A program made the translations under genes and the position numbers. Shown here one piece after another: positions 1-9,774 of a stretch of DNA of 55,177 bases (the first letter of the stretch is position 1; each line of letters starts with the position of its first letter). Under the pieces are notes generated by a model. That model was not told the origin of the DNA. It did no database searches and worked only from the letters and a program-made list of their open reading frames with translations. Source of the DNA: an uncultured Pelagibacteraceae bacterium (GTDB lineage: Bacteria > Pseudomonadota > Alphaproteobacteria > Pelagibacterales > Pelagibacteraceae). The stretch is from positions 1-55,177 of the forward strand of contig CABXVD010000004.1 in NCBI GenBank assembly GCA_902515625.1, in the 5' to 3' direction.

Positions 1-1416
1 TAATAAGTCGTTTTCAATTTTAATTGGTGCAATATTGTCTCCTCCAGGACTAATTATAATATCTTTTTTTCTATCTGTAATTTTTAGATATTTATTTTCG
101 AAATGGCCAATATCACCAGTATATAACCATCCATCTTTTAAAACTTTTCTGGTTTCTTGATCGTTATTCCAATAACCCAACATTACATTTTCACCTTTGA
201 CCAAAATCTCACCATCATCTGCTATTTTAACCTCATTTGAGGCAAAAGCAGGTCCTACAGTATCAATTCTTATATCGTCTTTTGGGTTACAACTAACAAC
301 TGGAGAAGTCTCCGTTAAACCATATCCTTGTAAAGTAGGTAATCCTATGGCATTTAAAAATACTCCTACTTCTTTATCCAGTGCACCACCTCCAGAAATA
401 AATAATTTTAGAGAACCACCAAATTGTGCTTTTATTTTTTTTCTAACTAGTTTTTCACAAATAATATCTTGTACTTTTTCTAAATTAGATAATTTATTTT
501 TGAATAGAACTTTCTCTCCAAGAGAGAGCATTTTATTAATTAGATATTTTTTTAGGCCTTTTGTTTTATTAAAGGATGCATTTATTTTTTGATATAAATT
601 CTGATAAAATCTTGGAACAGCGGTCATAATATCAGGATTACATTCGCCCATATTTTTTATCAGCTTATCTATGCTTTCAGCATAGAAGACTCTAGCGCCG
701 AGTGCTATCTGAACAAATTGAACAGTATGCTCGTATGAGTGTGACAAGGGTAACCATGTTAAAAACTTAGCTTTTTTTGAAATAAACTCTTTGAGTAAAA
801 ATAAAGCACCTTCACAATTACTTAAAATTCCTCCATGACTTAACATTACACCCTTGGGGTTTCCTTGTGTACCTGAAGTATAAATTATGCAAGCAAGATC
901 TTTTCTAGAAATATCTAAATCTAGAAAATTTTTTTCTTGGTATTTTTCTTTTTTAAAAATATTTTTTATGCAAATAACATCACTTGCATCTATAATTTCC
1001 TCAAAAGATAATATTTTTTTTATGAAAGATTTGGATTTAACTATATTTTTAATTTTATTATATTGTAAAGAGTCTGAAACAATTACAACTGATGGATTAC
1101 AATCATTAATTAAATATTCGTAATCTCTTTCTACATAGGTCGTATAAGCTGGAACAGTAATACCTTTTGATAACATTATTGCTAAATCAGAGATCATCCA
1201 TTCAGGTCTATTTTCTGAAATTAACAAACAACGATCTTTATTCTCTATAAATGAACTTAACTCTTCAGATAGTTTTAAAATATTTAAATAGGTTTCTTTC
1301 CATGTAAATTTATTTTCTAAATTTTTTAATGATTTTAAAAAAATTTGATCAGGCTTTTCTTTTAAGTACTGTTGATAAAAAAGTTCTAAAAGATTATTTT
1401 GTTTGTTTATTTCCAT
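1..1416 (-). CDS. AMP-dependent acyl-CoA synthetase/ligase (long-chain fatty acid-CoA ligase-like), C-terminus cut by window edge
   Basis: Reverse-strand reading starts MEINKQNNLLELFYQQYLKEKPDQIFLKSL... and contains ENRPEWMISDLAIMLSKGITVPAYTTY and, near the window edge, IIISPGGDNIAPIKIENDLL, typical of the AMP-binding family. Confidence 0.85.
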   Translation of the reverse strand, partial: MEINKQNNLLELFYQQYLKEKPDQIFLKSLKNLENKFTWKETYLNILKLSEELSSFIENKDRCLLISENRPEWMISDLAIMLSKGITVPAYTTYVERDYEYLINDCNPSVVIVSDSLQYNKIKNIVKSKSFIKKILSFEEIIDASDVICIKNIFKKEKYQEKNFLDLDISRKDLACIIYTSGTQGNPKGVMLSHGGILSNCEGALFLLKEFISKKAKFLTWLPLSHSYEHTVQFVQIALGARVFYAESIDKLIKNMGECNPDIMTAVPRFYQNLYQKINASFNKTKGLKKYLINKMLSLGEKVLFKNKLSNLEKVQDIICEKLVRKKIKAQFGGSLKLFISGGGALDKEVGVFLNAIGLPTLQGYGLTETSPVVSCNPKDDIRIDTVGPAFASNEVKIADDGEILVKGENVMLGYWNNDQETRKVLKDGWLYTGDIGHFENKYLKITDRKKDIIISPGGDNIAPIKIENDLL

Positions 1417-1422
1417 ATCTTT

Positions 1423-1507
1423 TGGTGGGCGAAGAGAGAATCGAACTCTCACTTCTTGCGAAACACGATTTTGAGTCGTGCGCGTCTACCAGTTCCGCCA
1501 TTCGCCC
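1423..1507 (-). tRNA. tRNA-Leu (anticodon CAA)
   Basis: Reverse complement GGGCGAATGGCGGAACTGGTAGACGCGCACGACTCAAAATCGTG...GAGAGTTCGATTCTCTCTTCGCCCACCA: 7-bp acceptor stem, CACGA-CTCAAAA-TCGTG anticodon arm, long variable arm, encoded CCA. Confidence 0.95.
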
Positions 1508-1569
1508 GCTAATTTGAATTAAATTATATTTAAATAGTATAAGAACTAAAATTATATTAAAACCAAAAA

Positions 1570-2175
1570 ATGTTTCAAACTCTTTACAGGAAATGTTTAG
1601 ATTTAGCATCACATAAGAGCTCAAACTTTTATTTGGGTTTAGTTTCGTTTATTGAAAGTTCTTTTTTTCCCATACCACCAGACGTAATGATTGTGCCTAT
1701 GGTCATTGCAAAGAAAAAAAATTACATAAAAATATTTTTGATAGCATCCATTTTTTCAGTTTTAGGAGGTGTTTTTGGATACTTCCTGGGATCATTTTTT
1801 TATGATCTATCTTTAAGTGTGATCGAATTTTATGGATATGAAAATAAAGTTGAAAAATTAAAATATAATCTATCTATTGGAGAGGGGTTTCTAGCATGGC
1901 TAAGTATACTTTTTTTAGCAGGTTTTACTCCTTTGCCTTATAAAGCTTTCACAATTGCTAGTGGATTAATTGGTTTTAATCTGTTCATATTTATCCTTGT
2001 AAGTCTTATCTCTAGAAGTCTTAGGTTTTTTATTATTTCTTACTTGTCGTATAAATTTGGACATTTATTTACTGATTTTATGAACAGACATGGATCAAAA
2101 TGGTTTACCATTTTGGGGATATTACTTGTTATTATATTTTTAATAATATTTTTATTTTATAAATTTAATGTTTAA
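1570..2175 (+). CDS. DedA/YqaA-family (SNARE-associated) inner membrane protein
   Basis: ORF with FIESSFFPIPPDVMIVPMVIA and hydrophobic segments typical of YqaA/DedA proteins. Confidence 0.8.
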   Translation: MFQTLYRKCLDLASHKSSNFYLGLVSFIESSFFPIPPDVMIVPMVIAKKKNYIKIFLIASIFSVLGGVFGYFLGSFFYDLSLSVIEFYGYENKVEKLKYNLSIGEGFLAWLSILFLAGFTPLPYKAFTIASGLIGFNLFIFILVSLISRSLRFFIISYLSYKFGHLFTDFMNRHGSKWFTILGILLVIIFLIIFLFYKFNV

Positions 2176-2653
2176 CCTCAGCAAAAAAAATTTATTCACA
2201 GGTATATTTTTAATAAGCTTTATTGCATTAATATCTGCATATTTCATAGAATACATTCTTGATCACCAACCTTGTAATCTTTGTGTATATGAAAGGATCC
2301 CATATTTTTTAGCAATCTTAATTGTATTAATAAATTATAAATACAATAAACTAGAAAAGTATCTTATTCTCTCATTGGCTATAATTTTTTTAATAGCAAC
2401 GATATTGTCTTTATATCACTTAGGAATTGAACAAGGTTTTATACAAGAGTCTTTACTTTGCGATCTTGAAAAGGGAGCAAATATTGTTGATAAAGATGAA
2501 ATATTAAAGCAATTACAACAAAAAAGTATAAGTTGCAAAGATGTAACATTCAAAATTTTTGGATTATCACTTACAAACTACAATATTATAATATCTTTAT
2601 TACTAACTATTGGCTTAACAAAAATTTACTTTGGACATGAAAAGAACAGATAA
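2168..2653 (+). CDS. dsbB: Disulfide bond formation protein B family
   Basis: Four hydrophobic segments, CNLCVYERIPY (CxxC-x-x-ER) motif and a second cysteine pair region. Confidence 0.85.
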   Translation: MFNLSKKNLFTGIFLISFIALISAYFIEYILDHQPCNLCVYERIPYFLAILIVLINYKYNKLEKYLILSLAIIFLIATILSLYHLGIEQGFIQESLLCDLEKGANIVDKDEILKQLQQKSISCKDVTFKIFGLSLTNYNIIISLLLTIGLTKIYFGHEKNR

Positions 2654-3170
2654 AAAAAAAATTGAGGAATTTATAAGAGTGGATCACGCTGGTGAAAGAG
2701 GTGCTGTAAAAATTTATGAAGGTCAATTACTTGCTTTAAATACATTTGTAAAAAATGATAAATTAAAAGAAACTATTGAAGAAATGAAAATTCATGAAAA
2801 AGAACATCGTGATTTTTTTGAAAAGGAAATAAAAAAGAGAAATATAGCTCCTACGAAATTTTTACCTCTTTGGGATTTGTTAGGTGTAGGTTTAGGTTTT
2901 GGATCTACTTTATTGGGTAAAAAAGCTGCAATGCTTTGTACTGCCTCTGTTGAAGAAGTTATTGATGAACATTATTTAAATCAGATTAACCAACTTGACG
3001 ATAGTGAAAAAACGTTAAAGAAAAAAATTATCAAATTCAGAGAAGATGAGCTAAATCATAAAGATATAGCTTATGAAAAAGGTGCAACCAAAAAAGGACC
3101 TTACTTAATTTTAGATAAATTAATAAAAACTGGATCTAAAATTGCAATAAATATATCTGAAAAAATTTAA
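2637..3170 (+). CDS. coq7: COQ7-type demethoxyubiquinone hydroxylase
   Basis: RVDHAGERGAVKIYEGQL, EKEHRDFFE, ASVEEVIDEHY, EDELNHKD di-iron motifs; internal ATG at 2637 preferred over 2631. Confidence 0.9.
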   Translation: MKRTDKKKIEEFIRVDHAGERGAVKIYEGQLLALNTFVKNDKLKETIEEMKIHEKEHRDFFEKEIKKRNIAPTKFLPLWDLLGVGLGFGSTLLGKKAAMLCTASVEEVIDEHYLNQINQLDDSEKTLKKKIIKFREDELNHKDIAYEKGATKKGPYLILDKLIKTGSKIAINISEKI

Positions 3171-3736
3171 GCTTCTAGTTCTACGTCCCAATATAGATAA
3201 TCCATCCAACTTTTATGAAGAAAGTTTGGAGGAAAATGTTTTCCATTTTTGTGTAAATCTTCTGTTGAAGGTCTATATGGGTGCTGATGTAATTTCATTC
3301 CTGAGTTTTTTAATAATTTTCCACCTTTTTTTACATTGCATGCAGAACACGCAGTAACTACGTTATCCCAGTTAGTCTCACCACCTTTTGATCTTGGAAG
3401 CAAATGATCAAAAGTAAGTTCCTCGTCACTGCCACAATACTGACAAGAAAATTTATCCCTTAAGAATACATTAAATCTTGTAAAGCTTGGTTTTGATTGT
3501 GGAATAATATAATCTTTGAGTGCAATAACGCTTGGTAATTGCATATTAAAAGAAGGGCTTCGAATAATTCTATCATAATTACTAACTATGATCACTCTAT
3601 CTAAAAAAACTGATTTGACTGTGTCTTGCCACGACCATAATGATAAAGGATAATAACTTAACGGTCTGTAATCAGCATTTAAAACTAATGCTGGACATTT
3701 TTCTAATGAAACATTTTGTTCAATAAAATTATTCAT
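3167..3736 (-). CDS. HNH endonuclease family protein
   Basis: CQYCGSDEELTFDHLLPRSKGGETNWDNVVTACSACNVKKGGK: canonical HNH with CxxC pairs. Confidence 0.9.
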   Translation of the reverse strand: MNNFIEQNVSLEKCPALVLNADYRPLSYYPLSLWSWQDTVKSVFLDRVIIVSNYDRIIRSPSFNMQLPSVIALKDYIIPQSKPSFTRFNVFLRDKFSCQYCGSDEELTFDHLLPRSKGGETNWDNVVTACSACNVKKGGKLLKNSGMKLHQHPYRPSTEDLHKNGKHFPPNFLHKSWMDYLYWDVELEA

Positions 3737-3783
3737 AGTTTAATTTTAACTTAGTTGATCTACTTAATCAACATTAAGAGATA

Positions 3784-4434
3784 TTAAAGTTTCTTTAAGA
3801 TATAATTCAATGCTGTGCTAGATGCTTGTATAGGAATGTGATGATCACAATTTTTAATTAAAAGAGTGTCAACTTTTACATTATTTCTTATCAAAAAGTC
3901 TTTTGTCTCTAGTAAGTTGATTGATGGGACAATTTGATCAGTATCACCGTGGATAAGTAAAGTTTCAGTTTTGTTTTTAATTCTAATTTTTAAGTTATCC
4001 TTATCAATAATTTTTCCAGAAAAACCAACTATACAAGAAAATTTTTCATCTGATGTTAAGCCAACATTTAAAGACATCATACAACCTTGGCTAAAACCAG
4101 ATAAACATATTTGCTTATTTGATAAATTGAATTCTAATTTAACCTCTTCTATAAATTTTTTAATAACATTCTCAGCCTTAATTGATTGCTCCAATATATA
4201 AGATGGTTCTTCTTTGCTAAGATCAAACCATTGATATCCTGAAGGGTTCATAGCACATGTCTCAAGTCCATTTGGACATATAAAAACTGTATTTGGCATA
4301 TGTCTTTTCCAATTTAATGAAAGCATACTAATGTCTTTTCCATCACCACCGTATCCATGTAATAAAATAATTGCATTTTTTATTTCACTTAAATTTTCAG
4401 GTTTAATAATTACAGAGTTAAGGCAAAATGTCAT
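3784..4434 (-). CDS. Phospholipase/carboxylesterase family alpha/beta hydrolase
   Basis: ILLHGYGGDGKD, GFSQGCMM nucleophile elbow, HGDTDQIVP, NCDHHIP. Confidence 0.88.
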   Translation of the reverse strand: MTFCLNSVIIKPENLSEIKNAIILLHGYGGDGKDISMLSLNWKRHMPNTVFICPNGLETCAMNPSGYQWFDLSKEEPSYILEQSIKAENVIKKFIEEVKLEFNLSNKQICLSGFSQGCMMSLNVGLTSDEKFSCIVGFSGKIIDKDNLKIRIKNKTETLLIHGDTDQIVPSINLLETKDFLIRNNVKVDTLLIKNCDHHIPIQASSTALNYILKKL

Positions 4435-4483
4435 AGTTAATTAATTAAGTGTTTTATTTCTAAAAACAATCTACAATACAAAA

Positions 4484-4687
4484 ATGTTATCAGGAATAAT
4501 AGTTAAAGTTCTATCTATTGCACTTTTAATAGCAGTGGGTGTAGTCTTAATATTGGGTATAGGAACTCTTTTCAAAGGTGGCGAGACGAGTAAAAAATAT
4601 TCAAATAAGTTAATGCAGATGAGAGTAATATTGCAGTTTATTGCTATAATTGCTTTGGTCGTTTTTGCTTATTTTTTTAAAGATTAA
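4484..4687 (+). CDS. Small HIG1-domain twin-transmembrane protein
   Basis: 67 aa with two TM segments and NKLMQMRVILQFIAI, matching the HIG1 domain pattern. Confidence 0.75.
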   Translation: MLSGIIVKVLSIALLIAVGVVLILGIGTLFKGGETSKKYSNKLMQMRVILQFIAIIALVVFAYFFKD

Positions 4688-5193
4688 CTCAAATTTTGCA
4701 GCCAGTTAATAAAATTTTCATCATCAAAATTTATTGAACCAATAATTCTTGCAAATTCTTCTCCATTAGAATTTAAAAATATGGTAGTTGGAACTCCTCT
4801 TAAAGAAAAAGTTTTTGCTAGGGTTGATGGATTATCAAAATAGGGCTCTAAATTATCTATACCTAACTCAGCAAAAAAACTTTTAACTTTATTTAGATTT
4901 TCTTTACCAATATTAATTGGATAAATTTTTAAGTTCTTTAGCTTTGGGTTTGCTTGTAGCCTGTTTAAAGAAGGCATTTCCTCTTTACATGGTTCGCACC
5001 AAGTTGCCCAAAAATTTAGTATTATTAGCTGACTCTCTAAATTTTGAATATTAATTTCTTCATCTGTACTATCTAAAAAAATAACATTATCGTATATTTT
5101 TGGGATTTTATGGACTACAAGATTTTTTAAATCTGTTAATTCATTTGCAAAAGCATTTGTGATTAAAAAGGAAAATAATATTAAAATTCTCAT
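4684..5193 (-). CDS. TlpA-like thiol:disulfide oxidoreductase
   Basis: N-terminal signal peptide, LIILNFWATWCEPCKEEMPSL (WCxxC), GVPTTIFLNSNGE. Confidence 0.88.
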   Translation of the reverse strand: MRILILFSFLITNAFANELTDLKNLVVHKIPKIYDNVIFLDSTDEEINIQNLESQLIILNFWATWCEPCKEEMPSLNRLQANPKLKNLKIYPINIGKENLNKVKSFFAELGIDNLEPYFDNPSTLAKTFSLRGVPTTIFLNSNGEEFARIIGSINFDDENFINWLQNLS

Positions 5194-5217
5194 GTTAAAT
5201 AGGTATAATTAATTATC

Positions 5218-6603
5218 ATGGCAAAAAATAAAAACAACCAGGCAATATGGAACACACGTATAAAAAAAAAATCATCAAGTTTGTTTCAGAAAGTTGGCAA
5301 TTCTTTAGATATTGATAAAAGACTCTACAGAGAAGATATCATGGGATCAATTGCCCATGTTGAGATGCTTTTTAAACAAAAAATAATATCATTTAAAATA
5401 AAAAATAAGATTATTTATGGACTCAATAAAATAGAAAGAGAGATTTCCGGTAAAAAGTTTGAGTTCAACAAGAAATATGAAGACATTCATATGAATATCG
5501 AAAAAAGACTTTTTCAAATTATTGGTGAAGAGGCTGGGTATGTGCATACAGCTAGATCAAGAAATGACCAGGTGATTACTGATTTTAAGTTATGGTTAAA
5601 ATCTGCGACTAAGGAAATAAATATCAATCTTGATAAAGTAATTAAGAGTTCTATAAAATTAGCTGAAAAAAATATTCAAACTATTATGCCTGGTTTTACG
5701 CATTTAAAAAATGCTCAGGCAATTTCATTCGCACATTATCTGATGTCTTATGTTGAAATTTTTAACCGAGATAAAAAAAGATTTTCTAATAATATAGAAA
5801 GTTTAAATGAAAATCCTCTTGGTGTTGCTGCTTTATCAGGTACATCATTTAATATAGACAGAAATTACACAACTAAAAAACTTGGTTTTAAAAAGCCTAC
5901 AAACAATTCTATTGATACAGTATCAGATAGAGACTTTGTTCTTGATTTTCTTTACAGTGTATCAGTATGCTCAATGCATATTTCAAGGATTTCAGAAGAG
6001 TTGATTATATGGAATTCAGATGGATTTAATTTAATTAACTTGTCTGATAAAGTTGTAACTGGATCTTCTATAATGCCTCAAAAAAAAAATCCTGATCTTT
6101 TAGAATATTTAAGAGGTAAATCTGGAAGCACCTATGGAAATTTATTTTCTATGCTAACTATTTTAAAAGGATTACCATTATCTTACTTTAAAGATTTGCA
6201 AGATGATAAAGAAATAGTGTTTAATTCAAACGATACACTTGTGAGCTGTCTAAAAATTTTTGATGAAGTGATAAAAAATTGTAATCCTAATAAAAAAAAA
6301 ATGATTGAGCTTGCAAACAGTGGATATATTACTGCAACAGATTTAGCCGACTATCTTGTTAAAAATCATTCAATGTCTTTTAGAAAGGCTTACCAAAAAA
6401 CTTCAGCTATAGTTAATTTAGCAGAAAAAAGAAAAAAAAATTTAAACGAACTATCTTTAGATCAACTTAAAAAAGTTGAACCCAAACTTACCGAAGATGT
6501 TTTAAAAGTGTTTGATTTAAACAATTCTGTCAATTCCAAAAAATCATTTGGGGGAACATCTTTTGATAATATTAAAAAGATGATAATGAAATATAAAAAA
6601 TAG
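5218..6603 (+). CDS. argH: Argininosuccinate lyase
   Basis: HTARSRNDQVITD, PGFTHLKNAQAISFAHY, GSSIMPQKKNPD signature. Confidence 0.96.
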   Translation: MAKNKNNQAIWNTRIKKKSSSLFQKVGNSLDIDKRLYREDIMGSIAHVEMLFKQKIISFKIKNKIIYGLNKIEREISGKKFEFNKKYEDIHMNIEKRLFQIIGEEAGYVHTARSRNDQVITDFKLWLKSATKEININLDKVIKSSIKLAEKNIQTIMPGFTHLKNAQAISFAHYLMSYVEIFNRDKKRFSNNIESLNENPLGVAALSGTSFNIDRNYTTKKLGFKKPTNNSIDTVSDRDFVLDFLYSVSVCSMHISRISEELIIWNSDGFNLINLSDKVVTGSSIMPQKKNPDLLEYLRGKSGSTYGNLFSMLTILKGLPLSYFKDLQDDKEIVFNSNDTLVSCLKIFDEVIKNCNPNKKKMIELANSGYITATDLADYLVKNHSMSFRKAYQKTSAIVNLAEKRKKNLNELSLDQLKKVEPKLTEDVLKVFDLNNSVNSKKSFGGTSFDNIKKMIMKYKK

Positions 6604-6605
6604 AT

Positions 6606-6737
6606 ATGTTCAGAAACTTTTCACTAGCCTTGATTTTATGCTGCTTATTAATCTCTTGTGGGAAAAAAGGTGATCCTGAATATAAAGAGCCTGAAAAAAA
6701 ATTAAAAGTGCAATTACTTTTAATTAACAAAGCTTAA
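6606..6737 (+). CDS. Small lipoprotein, LptM (YifL)-like, between argH and lysA
   Basis: Not in ORF track. 43 aa: MFRNFSLALILCCLLISCGKKGDPEYKEPEKKLKVQLLLINKA; lipobox LIS-C followed by GKKGDPEYK, and its stop overlaps the lysA ATG (TAATG). Position upstream of lysA matches known LptM-type lipoproteins. Confidence 0.8.
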   Translation: MFRNFSLALILCCLLISCGKKGDPEYKEPEKKLKVQLLLINKA

Positions 6738-7951
6738 TGAAATATAATAATAAAAAATTAACAATAGAAAATATCAATTTTCAAGTTTTAGCGAAAAAAT
6801 TTGGCACACCGGCTTACTGTTATTCTTACTCAAAACTTAGTGATAATATAAATAGTTTTAAAGAAAATTTTAAATCTTTTTCCCCATTAATCTGCTTTTC
6901 AATAAAATCTAATACTAATGTTAATATAATTAGAGAAATTAAAAAATTTGGTCTAGGAGCTGATGTTGTTTCAAAGGGAGAGCTTATGTTAGCTTTAAAA
7001 GCAGGGGTTAATCCAAACAAAATAGTATTTTCAGGAGTGGGCAAAACTAATGAAGAAATCAATTTTGCTATAAAAAAAAAAATACTTCTTATTAATGCTG
7101 AATCAAAAAGTGAAATTCAAGAGATTAATAACATTGCAAAACGAAAAAAAAAAATAGTACAAGTTGGTATAAGACTAAATCCAAATACTGACGCAAAAAC
7201 TCTTAAACAAATTTCTACGGGTAAAAGTGAAAATAAATTTGGTGTAAACAGTAAAACGTTTTATGAGCTTGTAAAGTACTGCAAAAACTCAAAAAATGTC
7301 AGTCTACAATGTTTAAGCGTTCATATAGGTAGTCAAATATTAGATCATAAACCATATGAAAGAATGCTAAAAGCTGTAAGTAATATAATGAGTAAAACAA
7401 AACACAAATTTAAATTTGTTGATTTAGGTGGAGGTATGGGGATTTCTTACAGTAATAAAAATAAAAAGCTTAATTATAAAAAGTATAACTCAGCGATTAA
7501 AAATTTTTTAAAAAAACATAACACAAAAATTATTTTTGAACCAGGTAGATCAATAATCGGTAATACAGGAACTTTGATAACTAAAATAATTTATATAAAA
7601 GATGGTGGTACTAAACAATTTATTATCTTAGACTCTGCGATGAACGATCTTATGAGACCAGCACTATACGGAGCAGTACATAAAATTTTACCAGTTATTA
7701 AATCGAACAATATCTCTAGAAATACTTATGAATTTGTAGGTCCTATTTGTGAAAGTACAGATAAGTTTGTAACTTTAAAAAAGTTTCAAAAACTTAAAGA
7801 AAAAGATTTTCTAGCTATATGTGATGTAGGAGCCTATGGAATGTCTTTAAGCTCTAATTATAATCTTAGACCAAAACCTGTTGAATTACTTGTAAAAGGA
7901 AGAAAGATTAAAATAATTAAAAATAGACAAAAGCTTACAGAGTTAATTTAA
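6737..7951 (+). CDS. lysA: Diaminopimelate decarboxylase
   Basis: CFSIKSNTN, SVHIGSQI, FVDLGGGMGI, FEPGRSIIGNTG, GPICESTDKF, DVGAYGMSLSSNYN. Confidence 0.96.
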   Translation: MKYNNKKLTIENINFQVLAKKFGTPAYCYSYSKLSDNINSFKENFKSFSPLICFSIKSNTNVNIIREIKKFGLGADVVSKGELMLALKAGVNPNKIVFSGVGKTNEEINFAIKKKILLINAESKSEIQEINNIAKRKKKIVQVGIRLNPNTDAKTLKQISTGKSENKFGVNSKTFYELVKYCKNSKNVSLQCLSVHIGSQILDHKPYERMLKAVSNIMSKTKHKFKFVDLGGGMGISYSNKNKKLNYKKYNSAIKNFLKKHNTKIIFEPGRSIIGNTGTLITKIIYIKDGGTKQFIILDSAMNDLMRPALYGAVHKILPVIKSNNISRNTYEFVGPICESTDKFVTLKKFQKLKEKDFLAICDVGAYGMSLSSNYNLRPKPVELLVKGRKIKIIKNRQKLTELI

Positions 7952-7963
7952 TTTTTGATAAAA

Positions 7964-8665
7964 ATGATCAGAAATTTTTTATTTTCGATATTTTTTTTTC
8001 TAGGAATAGTTATTATTTCAATAATATTTTTACCTGCATTACTTTTACCAAGAAAAATTACTTTGGTTGGTGGAAAATTAATGGGTTATTGGGCTGAGTT
8101 TTGTCTTAAAGTTTTTCTATCAGTAAAAATTATAATTAAAGGTAAAGAAAATATTATAAATGATCAAAAGTTTTTCATTGCTGCATCCCATCAATCTATG
8201 TTTGAAACATTCTATCTACAAACCATTTTTAATTCACCAGTATTTATTTTAAAAAAAGAGTTACTCCAAATTCCAATTTTTGGATGGTATTTAAAAAAAA
8301 TTGGATCTATCTCAATAAATAGAAACAAAATAAGTAAAGATAATTTAGGATTTTTTGAGGATATTTTAAAAACAGTAAACGATAGTGATAGACCATTGAT
8401 AATTTTTCCTCAAGGAACTAGAGTTATGCCTGATGAACGTCCTCCTTTTAAAAAAGGTGCTACTAGAATTTATCAGGAGCTAAATATAGCCTGCCAACCA
8501 GTTGCTATTAATTCTGGGTACGTATGGCCTAAAAAAGGTACAAAAAATACTCATAAAACAATAACAGTTTCCATTTTAAATCCTATAAATGCTGGAATGA
8601 ATAAAGAAAGTTTTCTAAATAATTTAGAGAGTAAAATTTATAACGAGCTAAAATTGTTAAATTAG
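7964..8665 (+). CDS. plsC: 1-acyl-sn-glycerol-3-phosphate acyltransferase
   Basis: AASHQSMFET (HX4E-type variant), IFPQGTRVMPDE motif; ATG at 7964 preferred over TTG at 7955. Confidence 0.88.
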   Translation: MIRNFLFSIFFFLGIVIISIIFLPALLLPRKITLVGGKLMGYWAEFCLKVFLSVKIIIKGKENIINDQKFFIAASHQSMFETFYLQTIFNSPVFILKKELLQIPIFGWYLKKIGSISINRNKISKDNLGFFEDILKTVNDSDRPLIIFPQGTRVMPDERPPFKKGATRIYQELNIACQPVAINSGYVWPKKGTKNTHKTITVSILNPINAGMNKESFLNNLESKIYNELKLLN

Positions 8666-9774
8666 CCTTTCATAGGCATAACAACATATATACTGTCAAA
8701 ATCACCTGGATCTTTTATTAAAGCTGGAGAACCTGTATCGTTAAAAAATATTTCAACTTTTTCTCCATCTAATTGGGAAGCCACATCTATTAAATATCTA
8801 GAGTTAAAACTAATTTCTAAATCCTCATCGAATTTAGCACTAATGGTCTCCTTACCATCACCACTGTTAGCGTTATTTACTGATAAGTTCAAAGTATCTT
8901 TAGATAAACTAAATTTTACTCCATCTTTTTTGTCTAATGATACAGATGCAACTCTATCAACAGAATTAAGAAATAATTTTAGATCTATCTCTAATTTTTT
9001 TTGGTTATTTTTAGGAATCACTTGAATATAATTAGGAAATTTACCATCTATAAGCTTTGATATTAATATGCTATTGTTAAGTTCAAATTTAATTTTAGAT
9101 TTAATATTTGAAACTTTTACATCACCGTCATAACTATCCAAAAGAGAACATAGTTGAAAAATTGTTTTTTTTGGCAATATTATTGGATCAAAATCAATTT
9201 TTTCATCTAATCTAATTTTAGAAATAGACATTCTATGACTGTCGGTAGCCACAGCTGTAAGATAATTTTTATCTTCTACTTCTGTTTGATGAAAATAAAT
9301 TCCACTCAAGTAATGTCTGGTTTCATCATTAGAAACCGAAAATTTACATTTATTTAGTAATTTAAGGAGTTGTTTAGATTTTATTACAAATTCATTTTGG
9401 TTAAAATTTTCATCTGTAAGTGGAAACTCTGATGGACTAAGGCAGTTTAAATTGAAAATAGATTTTTCTGATTCTAAATGAAGTTTACTTGAGTCATTAA
9501 GAGTTAAATTAATTTTTTTTCCAGATGATAATTTTCTTACTATATCATATATAGTCGAAGATACTGTTGTAGTTTTTCCTTCCTCCAATACTTCCACATT
9601 ATTTATCTTATGAATGAAAATTAAATCTAAGTCTGTTGCTGTTATAATTAAATTTGAACTATTTGCATCAATTAAAATATTCGACAAAATTGGCAAAGTG
9701 CTTCTCTTTTCTATAACTCCCTGACAATAATTAAGTGCTTGCTGAAGATCCTGTTGATTAACGTTAAATTTCAT
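8662..9774 (-). CDS. dnaN: DNA polymerase III subunit beta (sliding clamp)
   Basis: MKFNVNQQDLQQALNYCQGVIEKRSTLPILSNILI...; C-terminal YVVMPMKG; adjacent to dnaA. Confidence 0.96.
   Translation of the reverse strand: MKFNVNQQDLQQALNYCQGVIEKRSTLPILSNILIDANSSNLIITATDLDLIFIHKINNVEVLEEGKTTTVSSTIYDIVRKLSSGKKINLTLNDSSKLHLESEKSIFNLNCLSPSEFPLTDENFNQNEFVIKSKQLLKLLNKCKFSVSNDETRHYLSGIYFHQTEVEDKNYLTAVATDSHRMSISKIRLDEKIDFDPIILPKKTIFQLCSLLDSYDGDVKVSNIKSKIKFELNNSILISKLIDGKFPNYIQVIPKNNQKKLEIDLKLFLNSVDRVASVSLDKKDGVKFSLSKDTLNLSVNNANSGDGKETISAKFDEDLEISFNSRYLIDVASQLDGEKVEIFFNDTGSPALIKDPGDFDSIYVVMPMKG

Noticed and set aside
197-1123. Plus-strand ORFs 197-592 and 887-1123
   Set aside because: Antisense to the acyl-CoA synthetase reading on the minus strand.
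1329-1624. ORFs 1329-1517 (+) and 1394-1624 (-)
   Set aside because: Overlap the tRNA-Leu gene; translation of tRNA sequence.
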